From Stomoxys calcitrans (lineage: Eukaryota; Arthropoda; Insecta; Diptera; Muscidae): a DNA stretch of 64,000 nucleotides. The position numbers were made by a program, and so were the translations under genes. This document shows positions 1-11,102 of this stretch, in pieces (within the stretch, counting starts at the first letter, position 1; each line of letters begins with the position of its first letter). The notes beneath the pieces are model-generated. The model was not told the origin of the DNA. It saw only the letters and a list, made by a program, of their open reading frames with translations, and did not search any database. The DNA lies in the NCBI RefSeq assembly GCF_963082655.1, contig NC_081553.1, forward strand, positions 128,679,736-128,743,735, written 5' to 3'.

Positions 1-345
1 CTCCAACGTCTCATCATCTTCCCCGCCTGCCCTACACATGCTATCACTTGCTGCACCAATTCTACATACCTTTCAGTCTCGTCTTCTCACAATCTGGATC
101 CCCCCATACGATTTTCGCAATCCTACCGACCGTTTCTTTGGGCAGTAGAGTTGAATGCGCATTCATCACCTACGCTCTTAACTCGGACTGCATCGAACCG
201 AAAGGCTGCGGGTAAACCAGGTTTATTGACGGCAGTCCTCTAGCCCTCACCGCCAAATCGTCCGCCCTTTCATTTCCCCCAACTTCGTTATGGCCCGGCA
301 CCCAAACGATGTGGATTTTGCCATCCTCAGAAAAGGCGTTACTCA
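1..345 (-). pseudogene. LINE L1 fragment: RNase H C-terminus and 3' region
   Basis: On the minus strand about 310-215 reads WVPGHNEVGGNERAD followed by DLAVRARGLPS, the C-terminal motif of the RNase H domain in I/LOA-group non-LTR retrotransposons (histidine and final aspartate present). The stretch down to position 1 matches the copy at 29470-29760 (shared 'tcatcatcttccc', 'ggatcccccc' segments), so it is the 3' part of the same LINE. It runs off the window edge and has no open frame upstream of the motif. Similarity ends near 345, where a short M-C-like piece ('ggtaggtgtagg') begins. Confidence 0.75.
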
Positions 346-399
346 TAGGGTAGGTGTAGGAAATTATTCAGTCGGTTTTAGAATGAGAATATTAATATC

Positions 400-2160
400 A
401 TATTTTCGGAAACTTAATGTGCCTTCAGCGGGATTTGCCAACTGACTCAAAATTTGTTAAGTCATAGTGCTATCTACTGAGCTATTCCGCACCGAACCAT
501 GACGTCTTCAAAAGCCTAATATTGAAATTGGCTTGCTTGTTGATTGCATTTTCTGTTGCTAACTTTGCAGAGACATGATGAACTCATAGTTAAGAAATGT
601 GTATAGTGAACAAGATTCTCTAAAAAAGTTAAATATATATATAAGGCAACATTTTTGAAGGTCGTTTAGAGTTTGTTTGAGGTTGAATTATAGACCTTAT
701 GGAAGATTTCTAAATGGGGGTCTGTCTCAGATTTCCCGCTGGGTATATACGTATTTGTGTGTGTGAGTGAGTGTTTAGTGAGGCCTTAAATACTCTATCA
801 TGATGAGTACTTAAGGGTATTCATTCGTTTGGTGTGCTTCCAAACGACTGTGTGTGTGTGTGTGTGTGGGTATCTGTGGGGGTTTGTGAATGAATTCAAG
901 ACGACAAATTTTGGTGTGGGAGTGCCTGCCTAAGTTAGTCTTTGCTGGTGTTTGCATTTCACATTCTGAGCGCCTGGCTTTCGTTACTTTTTTCGTTTTA
1001 TATACAAACATGCTCGCTCACTCGATGGCCTGCTTGGCTCTCTGCACTTCTTCGCCTGGCTTGATTGTCCGTGAGAGTGCCTTGCTCATTCCATGGCATT
1101 TCATCGTTAATGATTTCATGTTTATTCGTCTATTTTTGGTCGTTTTGGGTCTTTGTCTACTCCCTCCGAATGAGTAACATCCAACCATCTATTCATCGGT
1201 TACTACATCGTCCTCGTGCTACGAAAAAAAATCTTCTTTTTTCACTTCACTTGAGTGGCTTATGCTTCAAGTACATACTTTTACTTACTGTCATGTTCGT
1301 ATGTAAATATGAATGAGAGCGGCTATGCATGTAAGTAGTGTGCACATGTGTACATACATACGCCATTCGAATACAAGGCGAAGAATACTTCATGAATGGG
1401 AATGTGTGATTTGGTCGGTTTTGCATATAAGAATGTTAGAAGTCACTTTTTGGTTTCAGTTTTTTTTTCGCCAAGTGGGGCTTTGAGTGCGGTTCCGAAA
1501 AAAAGCAACAAGAAAAACATTGCAAATGCCGCAACAACAAAAAACAAAAATGAAAGGGAACCCATAACCATCACCATCATCATCATCTTGGGAGCTCGTG
1601 ATTCAGATGACTTGACAACACACAATGTTGGGCTAAGAAACTCATTCTGACTGACTGACTACTGACCCCTTCTACAACATTTTCTCTGCACAGTTGGTGT
1701 AATTTCATTAGAGGCACCGAAGCAAGCATATTGAACCCTGCAGGGTATCGAATTAGAGAAGAAAATTTCGTTCACTCCAAATCAATTCAATTCGAGTAAT
1801 CGAATCGTTTAGTAAATGCATTCACATGACTAAAGACGCCAAAATGCCAAAAGGAGAAGAACGGTGACATTTTTCCTAGGGAATCATGCATTGCATGAAA
1901 ACTATTGTTAATAATTGAACTATGAATATTGGAAGTTTTGACAAATCTCGTACCTACAAATGTAGATATCATTCAAAATTGTTGGTCTGATTGCTTCATT
2001 ACTTGCCAAAATATTGAGTTACCAACTTTCGGTAGGGTATCAAATTATCGTTTTACGTACATACATATGTGTAAGGAGCACCAAATTGCCGGACTACGAT
2101 AAATTTGGTGTGTACTAGCAATGATTTATTAGCCTACATTATAAATAATTCAGTAATAAG
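400..2160. other. Non-repeat stretch, no gene recognised
   Basis: Fly-like AT-rich DNA with poly-A/T runs, CAACAA-rich patches near 1500-1550 and CATAC repeats near 1330-1360. The short open frames here (under 100 codons) show no recognisable domain and overlap each other on both strands. No promoter, RNA gene or transposon end was recognised. Confidence 0.5.
849..868. repeat. (TG)10 microsatellite
   Basis: Uninterrupted TG dinucleotide run read directly from the sequence, in the non-repeat stretch. Confidence 0.95.
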
Positions 2161-2164
2161 GCAA

Positions 2165-3447
2165 GTATGTCAGCCAATTCGAATAAGAATTGCGCCCTTT
2201 GGGGCCTCAAGAAGTTAAAAAAGAGATTTATATGGAAGCTGTATCAGGCTATTGAACGATTCAGACCATAATAACAAGAGAAGGTCATGAGAGGATTCGT
2301 CGTACAAAATTTCAGGCAAATCGGTTAATAATTGCGACCTCTAGAGGCTCAAGAAGTCAAAATTTCAGATCGGTTTATATGGCAGCTATATCAGGTTATA
2401 AACCGATATGAACCTTATTTGGCACAGTTATTGAAAGTCATAATTAATACGCCATGCAAAATTTCGGCCAAATCGGTTGGGAATTGCGCCCTCTAGAAGC
2501 TCAAGAAGTCAAGATCCCAGATCGGTTTATATGACAGCTAAATCAGGTTAAGATCGATTTGAACCTTATTATGCACAGTTGTTAGATATCATAACAAAAC
2601 ACATCGTTCAAAATTTCATTCCGATCGGATAAGAATTGCGCACTCTAGAGGCTCAAGAAGTCTAGACCAAAGATCGGTTTATATGGCAGCTATATCAAAA
2701 CATTAACCGATTTGAACCTAATTTAACACAGTTGTTGGAAGTCATAGAAAAACACGTCATGCAAAATTTTGTTCCAATCGGATAAGAATTGCGCCCTCTA
2801 GAGGCTCAAGAAGTCAAGACCCAAGATCGGTTTATATGACAGCTGTATCAGGTTATTGACCGATTTGAACCATGCTTGGCACAGTTGCTGGATATCATAA
2901 CAAAACTCGTTGTGCACAATTTCATTCTAATCCGATAAGAATTGCGCCCTCTAGAGGCTCAAGAAGTCAAGACCCAAGATCGGTTTATATGACAGCTGTA
3001 TCAGGTTATTGACCGATTTGAACCATACTTGGCACAGTTGCTGGATATCATAACAAAACACGTCGTGCAAAATTTCATTCCGATCGGATAAGAATTGCGC
3101 ACTCTAAAGGCTCAAGAAGTCAAGACCCAAGATCGGTTTATATGGCAGCTATATCAAAACATGTACCGATATAACCCATTTACAATCCCAACCGATCTAC
3201 ACTAATAAAAAGTATTTGTGCAAAATTTCAAGCGGCTAGCTTTACTCCTTCGAAAGTTAGCCTGCTTTCGACAGACAGACGGACGGATAGACGGACGGAC
3301 AGACGGACGGACATGGCTAGATCGACTTAAAATGAGATGACGATCAAGAATATATATACTTTATGGGGTCTCAGACGTATATTTCGTGGTGTTACAAACA
3401 AAATGACGAAATTAGTATACCCCCTTTCTATGATGGAGGGTATAAAA
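2165..3447 (+). mobile_element. M-A element (mini-me/DINE-1-like), head missing
   Basis: Seven monomers beginning with 'aattgcgccctctagaggct' are followed by a GGAC/GACA microsatellite (about 3270-3313), the conserved 'atggctagatcgact' and 'gacgatcaagaatatatata' blocks, and the tail ending 'tgatggagggtataaaaa'. Order and microsatellite type fit the dipteran mini-me/DINE-1 (Helentron-related) elements. The head with its palindrome is absent, so this copy is truncated. At its tail it is fused to a Helitron copy. Confidence 0.8.
2192..3200 (+). repeat. Tandem ~153-bp monomer array inside M-A element
   Basis: The 'gcgccctct/gcgcactct' landmark recurs at 2192, 2334, 2486, 2638, 2791, 2944 and 3097, spacings of 142, 152, 152, 153, 153 and 153 bp. 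The units starting at 2791 and 2944 are nearly identical, which suggests recent local duplication or gene conversion. Confidence 0.85.
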
Positions 3448-5285
3448 ATCAATTTGTGTTTGTTCGTTCGTCTGTTCCGTATAGACGGCTGAACCGATTT
3501 TCTTGAAATTGTCACAGATGGGGCATAATGATCCCGTGGTGAAAAAAGGGCTCTACATTTTTTGAATTCTGAAGGGAAGCAGGCCCTCCCCCTTACCCTA
3601 ATTTGCAGAAACGCCAAATCTAGGAGATGGGTGTTGGATTTAAGCGAAATTTTGTATGATCTTTTATAGTAACCTAAAAACCAAAATTTGGCATCCAAAT
3701 TCCGGATGGGGTACCTAGGGGAGACGTCCGACCCCATAATCTACCAAATATATATATAGACCAATCACGACAATATGTACCTTAAATGAAACGTATTTAA
3801 GATAAGAAACCATATCTGATATCCAATTTTCGGACCGAGTGTTGGGGGGACCACCCCAACCCCCAAGGCACCCCCAAATCGGACATATTTACCAACTATG
3901 GCAAATGAGAGGTATTTGCGAGTAAAATACGAATCTGATATCGAAATGAGGGACCAAGTTTCTGAGGGTCCACCCCTTCCACAAAACACCCTCCAAACGA
4001 GACTTATTTGCTGACCATGGCAATATGGGGCTTAAATAAAAGGTATTTGAGTGTAGAATACGAATCTGATAACCAGATGTGGGACCAAGTGTTTGAGGGC
4101 CGCTCCTCCCCAAAAACATCCCCCAAAGAGGACCAATTTATGACCATAGCAATATAGGGCTCAAATGAAAGGTCTTTGGGAGTAAAGCACAAATCTTATA
4201 TCAATGTTCGGGAAAAGTGTTTGTGGCGCCACCCACCCCCATAACACCGCCCAAAAAGGGCGTATTTGCGGACCATTACAATACAAGGGAAGAGGTATTT
4301 TAGATTGGAACACGAATCTGATATATATTTTCAGGGCCAAGTCACTGAGTGAGGATATTTTTACAGACTATGGTAATATGGGGTTCTAATGAAAGGTATT
4401 TGGTAGTAGACCATTAATCTGATATCAACATTACGGACAAACTGTCTAAGGAACGACCCACCCCCATAAGAACCCCCAAATAGGACGTATTTGCTCACCA
4501 TGACAATGTAGACCTTAAGGAGAGTGGAGTTCGATATTGATAGTTTTTTGTGTCCTTACCCCAAACCGGGCATATCTGCTGACTTTTGCAATAAGGAGTT
4601 TAAGAAAGGCATTTGAGATTGGAAGACAAATTTGATACCCACCCCATCACCCCACCACCCCACTCCCCAAAACATCCCTAAATTGGTCATAATTACCGAC
4701 CATGTCAATATGGGGCTCAAATGAAAGGTATGGGAAGCAGAGCACGAAATGAATCAAATGGGGACCAATTTTCTTCAAAACACCCCACAAACAGCAATTT
4801 TTTACTGACTATCGCAAAATGGGGCTGAAATAAGGGTATTTTTGAGTTGAATACGAATCTGATATCCAAATGTGGGACCATGTATTTGGCGCAGAGCCCC
4901 TTCCCCAAAACCTCCTCCTAAGAAAACAAATTTACCAACCATGGCAATGTGTGGCTCAAATGAAAGATATTTAAGATTAGAAAACATATCTGATATCCAA
5001 TTTTGGATCCAAGTGTTTGGAGGACGTTTCATCATAAACCCCCTAATTCGGATATACATATTCTCCGATTTACTCGATTTACCGAGTAGAGCACGAAATT
5101 CAAACCCACTTTCCCTAAACCCACCAACCACCACCTTGGGGCCTTCCCACTTCCAAAATCCCCATGGGAATATCGTGCTCAAATAAAGTCTTTTTGTTAT
5201 GCTATTAGTCAAACGATATATATATATATATTATTTTTTCGTAGCATGGTATTTTACTAAAAGTTAACTGTCGAAAATAAATTTG
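3441..5285 (+). mobile_element. Non-autonomous Helitron copy, both ends incomplete
   Basis: Matches the complete Helitron at 58450-60311 from 'tataaaaatcaatttgtgtt' through the 'cggctgaaccgattttcttg' block, the ~130-bp 'atatgggctcaaatgaaagg' repeats, and the late block 'gcatggtatttyactaaa...gtcgaaaataaat' (about 5240-5280). The first dozen bases and the CTAG 3' end are missing. Small open frames on either strand are translations of the repeats. Confidence 0.75.
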
Positions 5286-5690
5286 CGCATTGTTTGACCA
5301 ATCTTGCGAAAACTTTGCACAACGCCTTCGCTTGCTCGAAATTGGTTCAGAATAAGATATATCTCTCATATATTTGTTCGTCTGATTTTTGGTAACTTGC
5401 AATAATATTGCCATTTGTCAATCGTAGTTATTACGGTTTGAACATATCTGCTCGAAATTTGATACGGATCGTTTAATAACCTATCGGAAAACATCCGCCG
5501 AGGTCCATCAAAATTGGTCCAGAATTGAATATATAGGTCCCACATTGTACTAATAGGGAAGGTGTAGGCTATTATACAGTCGGCACCGCCCCACGCTGAA
5601 TCGTGCGTCAGTCACGCGTCAGTCACGTGAAACGTGTGTTAGATACAAATCTAATCACGTGATACAAGCGAAATTTAGTTGAAGGCGCAA
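5286..5690. other. Degenerate repeat sequence, no gene
   Basis: Mostly unassigned AT-rich sequence. Around 5545-5580 'aatagggaaggtgtaggctattatacagtcgg' resembles the tail of the M-C repeat type and the sequence near 345-395. The stretch 5600-5635 holds a short CGTCAGTCACG duplication. Confidence 0.4.
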
Positions 5691-6560
5691 TTTTATTCTA
5701 CATACCAAACTTCTGTCAAACCAGCAAAAATTAAAGCTTCTAGGAACCGAACAAAGATGATCGAGAGAACGGTTTATATGGAACTGATTTGGACCGTATT
5801 TGACACAGAATACCACATGAAAAATGGGACAAAAATTTAGGCTTTTAAGGACTCAAGAAGTCAAAACAGCATATCGGTTTATATGGGAGCTGTATCAGCT
5901 TATAGACCGATTAGGGCCGTACCTGACACAGTTGTTGTAAGTCATAACAGAACATTAAGTGCAAAACTATAACTAATTCGGACACATTTTGCGGATTCCT
6001 GGGCCTCCAGAAGTCAAATCGGGAGATCGGGTTATATGGGAGAGATATCAGGTTATAAACCGATTTGGACCGTACTTGACACAGATGTTTGAAGTCATAA
6101 CGGAAGACTATCGGTCGATAATTGTGGCTTACAGGGGCCCAAGAAATCAAATCGGGAGATCGGTTTATATGGGAGCTATATCAGGTTATAGACCGATTTA
6201 GACTTTACTTAATGCCGTTAATGTGCAAAGTTTTAGTCAAATCGTACAAAATCGTAGCTTTCAGGTGCTCAAGAAGTCAAATCGGGAGATCGGTTTATAC
6301 CCAAATCTGAACCGATATTTTCAATACCCAATGATCTACATCAATATTAGGTATCTGTGCAACATTTCAAGCAGCTAGCGTTACGCGTTCGGCCGATATC
6401 GTGATATCGACAGACGGACGGACATTGCTAGTTCGACTCAGAATGCCAAGACGATCAAGAATATGTATACTTTTTGGGGTCCTACATCAATATTTCGACG
6501 TACTACAAAACGGAATGACTGTATTAGTAAAACCCCTTCCTATGATGGTGGGTATAAAAA
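5690..6560 (+). mobile_element. M-A element with 'accaaacttctgtcaaacc' leader
   Basis: Starts with a leader module also found at about 22075 and 24925, then degenerate monomers ('gggagatcggtttatatggg'), microsatellite 'cagacggacggacat' near 6412, and the tail 'cgatcaagaatatgtatact ... gatggtgggtataaaaa'. No head palindrome. The tail inverted repeat has the M-B sequence GGTGGG although the body is M-A, so the copy may be recombinant. Confidence 0.7.
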
Positions 6561-6574
6561 TTAGTTACAACTTT

Positions 6575-8032
6575 CACAAGTAAAAAGGCATTAAGTTCAG
6601 CCGGGCCGAACTTTGGATACCCACCACCTCGGGTATATATGTAAACCCCCTTTCGTCACAATCCGATGAAAATTGGATAACTTATGCACCCAAATTCGGC
6701 ACGGATCTTTTGTGGTCTTATAAATATAAGTCACTGTTGAATTTTGTATTTCATGTTTCAACAAAATCGGGTAATAAATAAAGCTTTTATGACCTTTAGA
6801 CCAATAACCGGCATATCGGTCTATATGACAGTTATATCTAAATAATGTTTTATTTTTACCATATTTGGGTCGGATGGAAGGTGGCCGAAAACTATCAACT
6901 GTTTAAAATTTCTGCGAAATCGGATGACAAATTGGGCTTTTATGGGCTTCAGACCCTTTATCTGTAGATCGGTCTATATGGCAGCTAAATCTAAATATAG
7001 CCCGATCTGAACCATATTTGGATCAGATGTTGGTAGGCATAAAACGGCTCACTGTTTTAAACTTCAGCAAAATCGGATAAAAAATAAAGCTTTTATGGGC
7101 TTCAGACCCGTTATCGAGAGATCGGTCTATATGGCAGCTATATCTACATATAGTCCGATCTGAACCATACTTAGGTCAGATGTCGGAAGGCTTAAAATAA
7201 CCCACTGTTTCAACTTTCAGCGAAATTGGGCAATAAATAAAGCTTTTACGGGCTTCAGACCCTTTAGCGGCAGATCGGTCTATATGGCAGCTAAATCTAA
7301 ATATAGGCCGATCTGAACTATATTTCTGTCAGATGTTGGTAGGTCTAAAACTACCCACTGTTTCAAATTTCAGCGAAATCGGATAAAAAATAAAGCTTTT
7401 ATGGGCTTCAGATCCTTTATCGGCAGATCGGTCTATATGGCAGCTATATCTAAATATAGTCCGATCTGAACCATAGCTAGGTCAAATATTGGGAAGCTTA
7501 AAATAACCCACTGCTTCAAATTTCAGCGAAATTAGGCAATAAATAAAGCTTTTTTGGGATTCAGACTCTTTATCGGCAGATCGGTCTACATGGCAGCTAT
7601 GTCTAAATATAGTCCGATCTGAACGATATTTGGGTCAGAAATCGGGACGCCTTATGATACTCACTGTTTCAAATTTCAGCGAAATCGGATGAAAAATTAT
7701 GTTTGTATGAGCATTAGACCCTTTATCGGAAAATCGATCTAAATAGCAGCTATATCCAAATATGGTCAATTTTGGCTCGTTCAAGAACTTAACCAGCGTG
7801 CATCAAAAAGACGTTTCTGTGCCAAATTTCATCTCAGTATCTCAATTTTTAAGCCTGTAGAGTGATTACAACAGACGGAAGGACGGACAGACGGACATTG
7901 CTAAATCGTCTTAGACCTTTACGTCGATCCGAAATATATATACTCTGTAGGGTCGGAAATTGATATATCGATGTGTTGCAACCGGAATGACTAAATTAAT
8001 ATACCCCTATCCCACGGTGGTGGATATAAAAA
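6575..8032 (+). mobile_element. Full-length M-B element (mini-me/DINE-1-like)
   Basis: Head 'acaagtaaaaaggcattaag' with a near-perfect copy of the 19-nt palindrome (one base changed: TTCAGCC), then 'gatacccaccacctcggg', about seven monomers ('atcggtctatatggcagcta'), microsatellite 'cggaaggacggacagacgga', and tail 'cacggtggtggatataaaaa'. No open frame of note. It abuts the preceding M-A tail by about 15 bp. Confidence 0.8.
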
Positions 8033-8079
8033 GGCTAACAAAGGATTAAATATAATAATTGCTATGCTATTGAAAAGGC

Positions 8080-8775
8080 AACTTTTGCCCTATACACCTG
8101 CAAGAGAGCCATTGGCAAAAGTTGGTAGTTTAGACCGCGTGTCATGCATTTGGTGTATAGTTGTCATACCTATATTGCTATATGGTGTTGTTTTCTGTTG
8201 GACGTCGCTTCAAAAATCCACCTACTGATCAATACTTAACCGGATCCAAAGGATGGCTTGTTTGTGCATCACAGCCGCACTTAATACGACACCATCTGAT
8301 ACACTGAACTTAATGCAACATCTTATGCCTCTGGACATTGTGGCTAGACAAAGTGCAGCGACCAACTTTCTTAGTGGTCATGGCCATGGCCATATGGCGG
8401 CTACTGACACTGTGTTATCCTTGCTACAATATCCGATGTTCCAGGCAGTGTGGATTACAACCTACCTGAGCCGCTTTTTGATAAAAAGTATTGTACCACT
8501 ATTCCTGATAGAATCGATTGGAACTACGATATCAGTGGTAACAGAAGTTTCATAGACTTCTATACGGATGATTCCAAACTGAACGACCAGGTGGGCTTTG
8601 AGGTGTACTCTAAAGATCTAGACCTGGTCATATTAAAGAGGTTACCCGACCACTGCAGTGTGTATCAAGCAGAGATCCTTGCAATTAAGGAAGCGGTGGA
8701 ATGGCTAAAATATAATTTCATTAAGACGATTGGCATAAATATCTTCTCAGACAGCCACTAAATCCCTGGAGAACG
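8080..8775 (+). pseudogene. LINE fragment: RT thumb and RNase H N-terminus (I/LOA/R1 group)
   Basis: Around 8200-8400 an open stretch reads RMACLCITAALNTTPSDTLN, the segment between reverse transcriptase thumb and RNase H in I-group non-LTR retrotransposons; the preceding RT region is frameshifted. A second frame (8450-8761) carries the RNase H start with FYTDDSKLND (canonical TDGS altered to TDDS) and YQAEILAIKEAVEW, the catalytic glutamate segment. A frameshift follows at 'SDS'. At least three frame changes or stops make it a pseudogene. It lies between an M-B tail and an orphan M-A tail. Confidence 0.75.
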
Positions 8776-8911
8776 GTTATGGCTAGATCGACTTAAAGCG
8801 TCATGACGATTAAGAATATATATACGTGACCCCAGATAAATATTTCAAGGAGTTACAAACAGAATAACGAAATAAGTATACCCCCATTCTATGGTGGAGG
8901 GTATAAAAAAT
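8776..8911 (+). mobile_element. Orphan M-A tail
   Basis: Contains 'atggctagatcgacttaaag', 'gacgattaagaatatatata' and the end 'tatggtggagggtataaaaa'. It directly follows the LINE fragment, so the LINE piece probably interrupted or replaced the body of this element. Confidence 0.75.
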
Positions 8912-10098
8912 ATTTTCATGGAAAAATGTTTTTTTAACCATGATTTTTTTGAGTTGTTAATTTTTTCGAGGGGAATGATTTTTTCGTGAGAGTGCGTGTA
9001 CGTGGGTCGACACAAAAAAGTCGTGCGTGAGTTTTTTTTTGTCTCGTTAGTGTGAGTGAAAAATCACTCACATCCGCATCTCTAGTACCGACCCATCTCA
9101 CTGGACAACAAATAATAGCCTACACCCAATACGCAAGAGGAAAATTTAAATGTTTGTTTATAGTCAAATTTGGCTCATTGCCAAACTAACAGAATTCTTC
9201 CTATCATCAGCATCATCATCCTCCTCATCTCCATCTGGTCTAGCAACAGGCATGTTCCCCAAATGTGGCCGACCTTTAAATCGGTTGTTTGCACTGCTCG
9301 CGCATAGCATACCATGATGGAGTCAAGTAATTTGTGGCACAGCGCCATAATCCTAAATTCTATTCTGCACTTGGGTATCATGCAACAAATGCCGCATGCT
9401 CTTTTGGCCTCTTAAGTGATTAAGCAAATTGTGTTACACTTGGCATCATCATTCTTTGCAATTCACGTGCGAAAACGTACATCTATGTTAAGTTGTGAAC
9501 AGATGCCGATCGCCCAGATCCTCAGCCTTGTGGCATGCTGCATGACTGTGTTTCATGTGGTACGGATGGCATTAATGCAGCGTGTTGATGCAATTGGATT
9601 ATAAACCACTCTGAGCAGCAACCACTGACATCCCACATTCACCACAGCTGTAACAACAGCAGCAGCCCGTCGTCCCATTTTACTTTCTATGCGTATTCAA
9701 ATAATGCAACCCAAAATGTGTTTGGTGGAGCCTTTCTGGTGCTGAAACTTATCCATGGACGCCCATATCGTTTATCCCTACCGCATGTGGCACACATTGA
9801 CATTGGCAATGAAAGTAAAATGTTGTGCCCTGTTTGTAGCAAAAAAAAAAAAAAAATCATGGCCGTTTTAGTCTATTTTGGGGAGAACATTTCGATTTCC
9901 TCTCACGACACTCATATGAAATGTTTTTCTGTTGTACTGGCAAAGGCGCAGATGAAAAACATATGGAAGCCAAAGCGTTTAGACGTTGAACGAAACGCCA
10001 ACATTACATGTTTGTGCAAAAAGTTAAAACATGCGTTGCTTAACACTTGAGTTTTCAATACCACAAAGATTAATGGCCAAAAGTAATAAAAAATTATT
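8912..10098. other. Non-repeat stretch, no gene recognised
   Basis: Holds a CATCATCATCCTCCTCAT low-complexity patch (9210-9230), CAGCAG trinucleotides near 9655 and a 16-A run at 9841-9856. Open frames of 60-110 codons exist but show no domain, and the longest contains the poly-A run as poly-lysine. Possibly flanking or intronic DNA of a host gene outside the window. Confidence 0.4.
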
Positions 10099-10853
10099 TT
10101 TTATAACCACCACCATAGGATGGGGGGATACTAATCTAGTCATTCCGTTTGTAACACCTCGAAATATTGATCTGCGACCCCATAAAGTATATATATTCTG
10201 GATCCTCCTGACATTCTGATTCGAACTAGCCATGTCCGTTAGTCCGTCTGTCGAAATCACGATAGAGGTCGAACGCGTAAAGCCAGCCGCTTGAAATTTG
10301 GCGCAGATACCTAATATCGATGTAGGTCGTCGGGGATTGCAAATGGGCCATATCTGTTCAGATTTAGATATAGCTCCCTTATAAACCGATCTCCCGATTT
10401 GACTTCTTGAGCCCCTGGAAGCCGCAATTTTTGTCCGATTTGGTTAAAATTTTGCACGCATTGTTTCGTTACGACTTTCAATAACTGCGCCAAGTATGGT
10501 CCATAACCTGATATAGCTCCCATATAAACCGATCTCCCGATTTAACTTCTTGAGCCCCTGGAAGCCGCAATTTTCATCCGATTAGGCTAAAATTTTGTTC
10601 ATGGTGTTATGTTATGACTCCCAAAAATGAGCCAAGTGCGATTCAAATCGGTCAATAACATGATATAACTCTCATATAAACCGGTCTTCCGATTTGATCC
10701 CTTACAATTTTTTATCCCTCGCTATTTTTATCCGATTTGGCTGAAATTTTGCATATAGTGATCTGTTATGACTCTCAACCATATTTTAGCTGAATCCACG
10801 GTGGTGGGTTCCCAAGATTCGGCTCGGCCGAACTTAGCACGCTTTCCCTGGTT
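10099..10853 (-). mobile_element. M-A element, nearly complete, minus strand
   Basis: In reverse it begins with tail sequence 'ttataaccaccaccatagga', passes 'aaagtatatatattctggat', a short GTCY microsatellite near 10227-10250, two to three monomers, and ends with the head 'cggtggtgggttcccaagat' plus the palindrome 'ttcggctcggccgaactt' and 'agcacgctttccctggttt'. Confidence 0.75.
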
Positions 10854-11102
10854 TAGAGTTAAAATGGTAGTGCCAATTGAATGGTCACATGTTTTAGCAC
10901 CATCCCACCTAATCACTAACTGAAGTGTGAAATGCAAAATTAACCATCTTGTCATTCTAAATCTATTATCCGTTCATCCGTCTGTCGAAATAACGATTTC
11001 GTAACTACTTGAAATGCTGGTCAGTTACTCAGCAAAAAAAGTATTGAGGATAAACTGATCCTTCGATTGGACTTCTTAACAAGATAGACTAGATTCAATA
11101 TC

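Noticed and set aside
811..1316. Overlapping 66-95 codon frames on both strands
   Set aside because: They overlap the TG microsatellite and low-complexity sequence and have no recognisable domain.
2192..3200. Regular repeats as a CRISPR-like array
   Set aside because: Whole 153-bp units are repeated rather than short repeats with unique spacers, and the context is an insect genome.
3327..3737. 136-codon minus-strand frame spanning M-A tail and Helitron
   Set aside because: It crosses the boundary between two unrelated repeats and the equivalent frame is broken in other copies.
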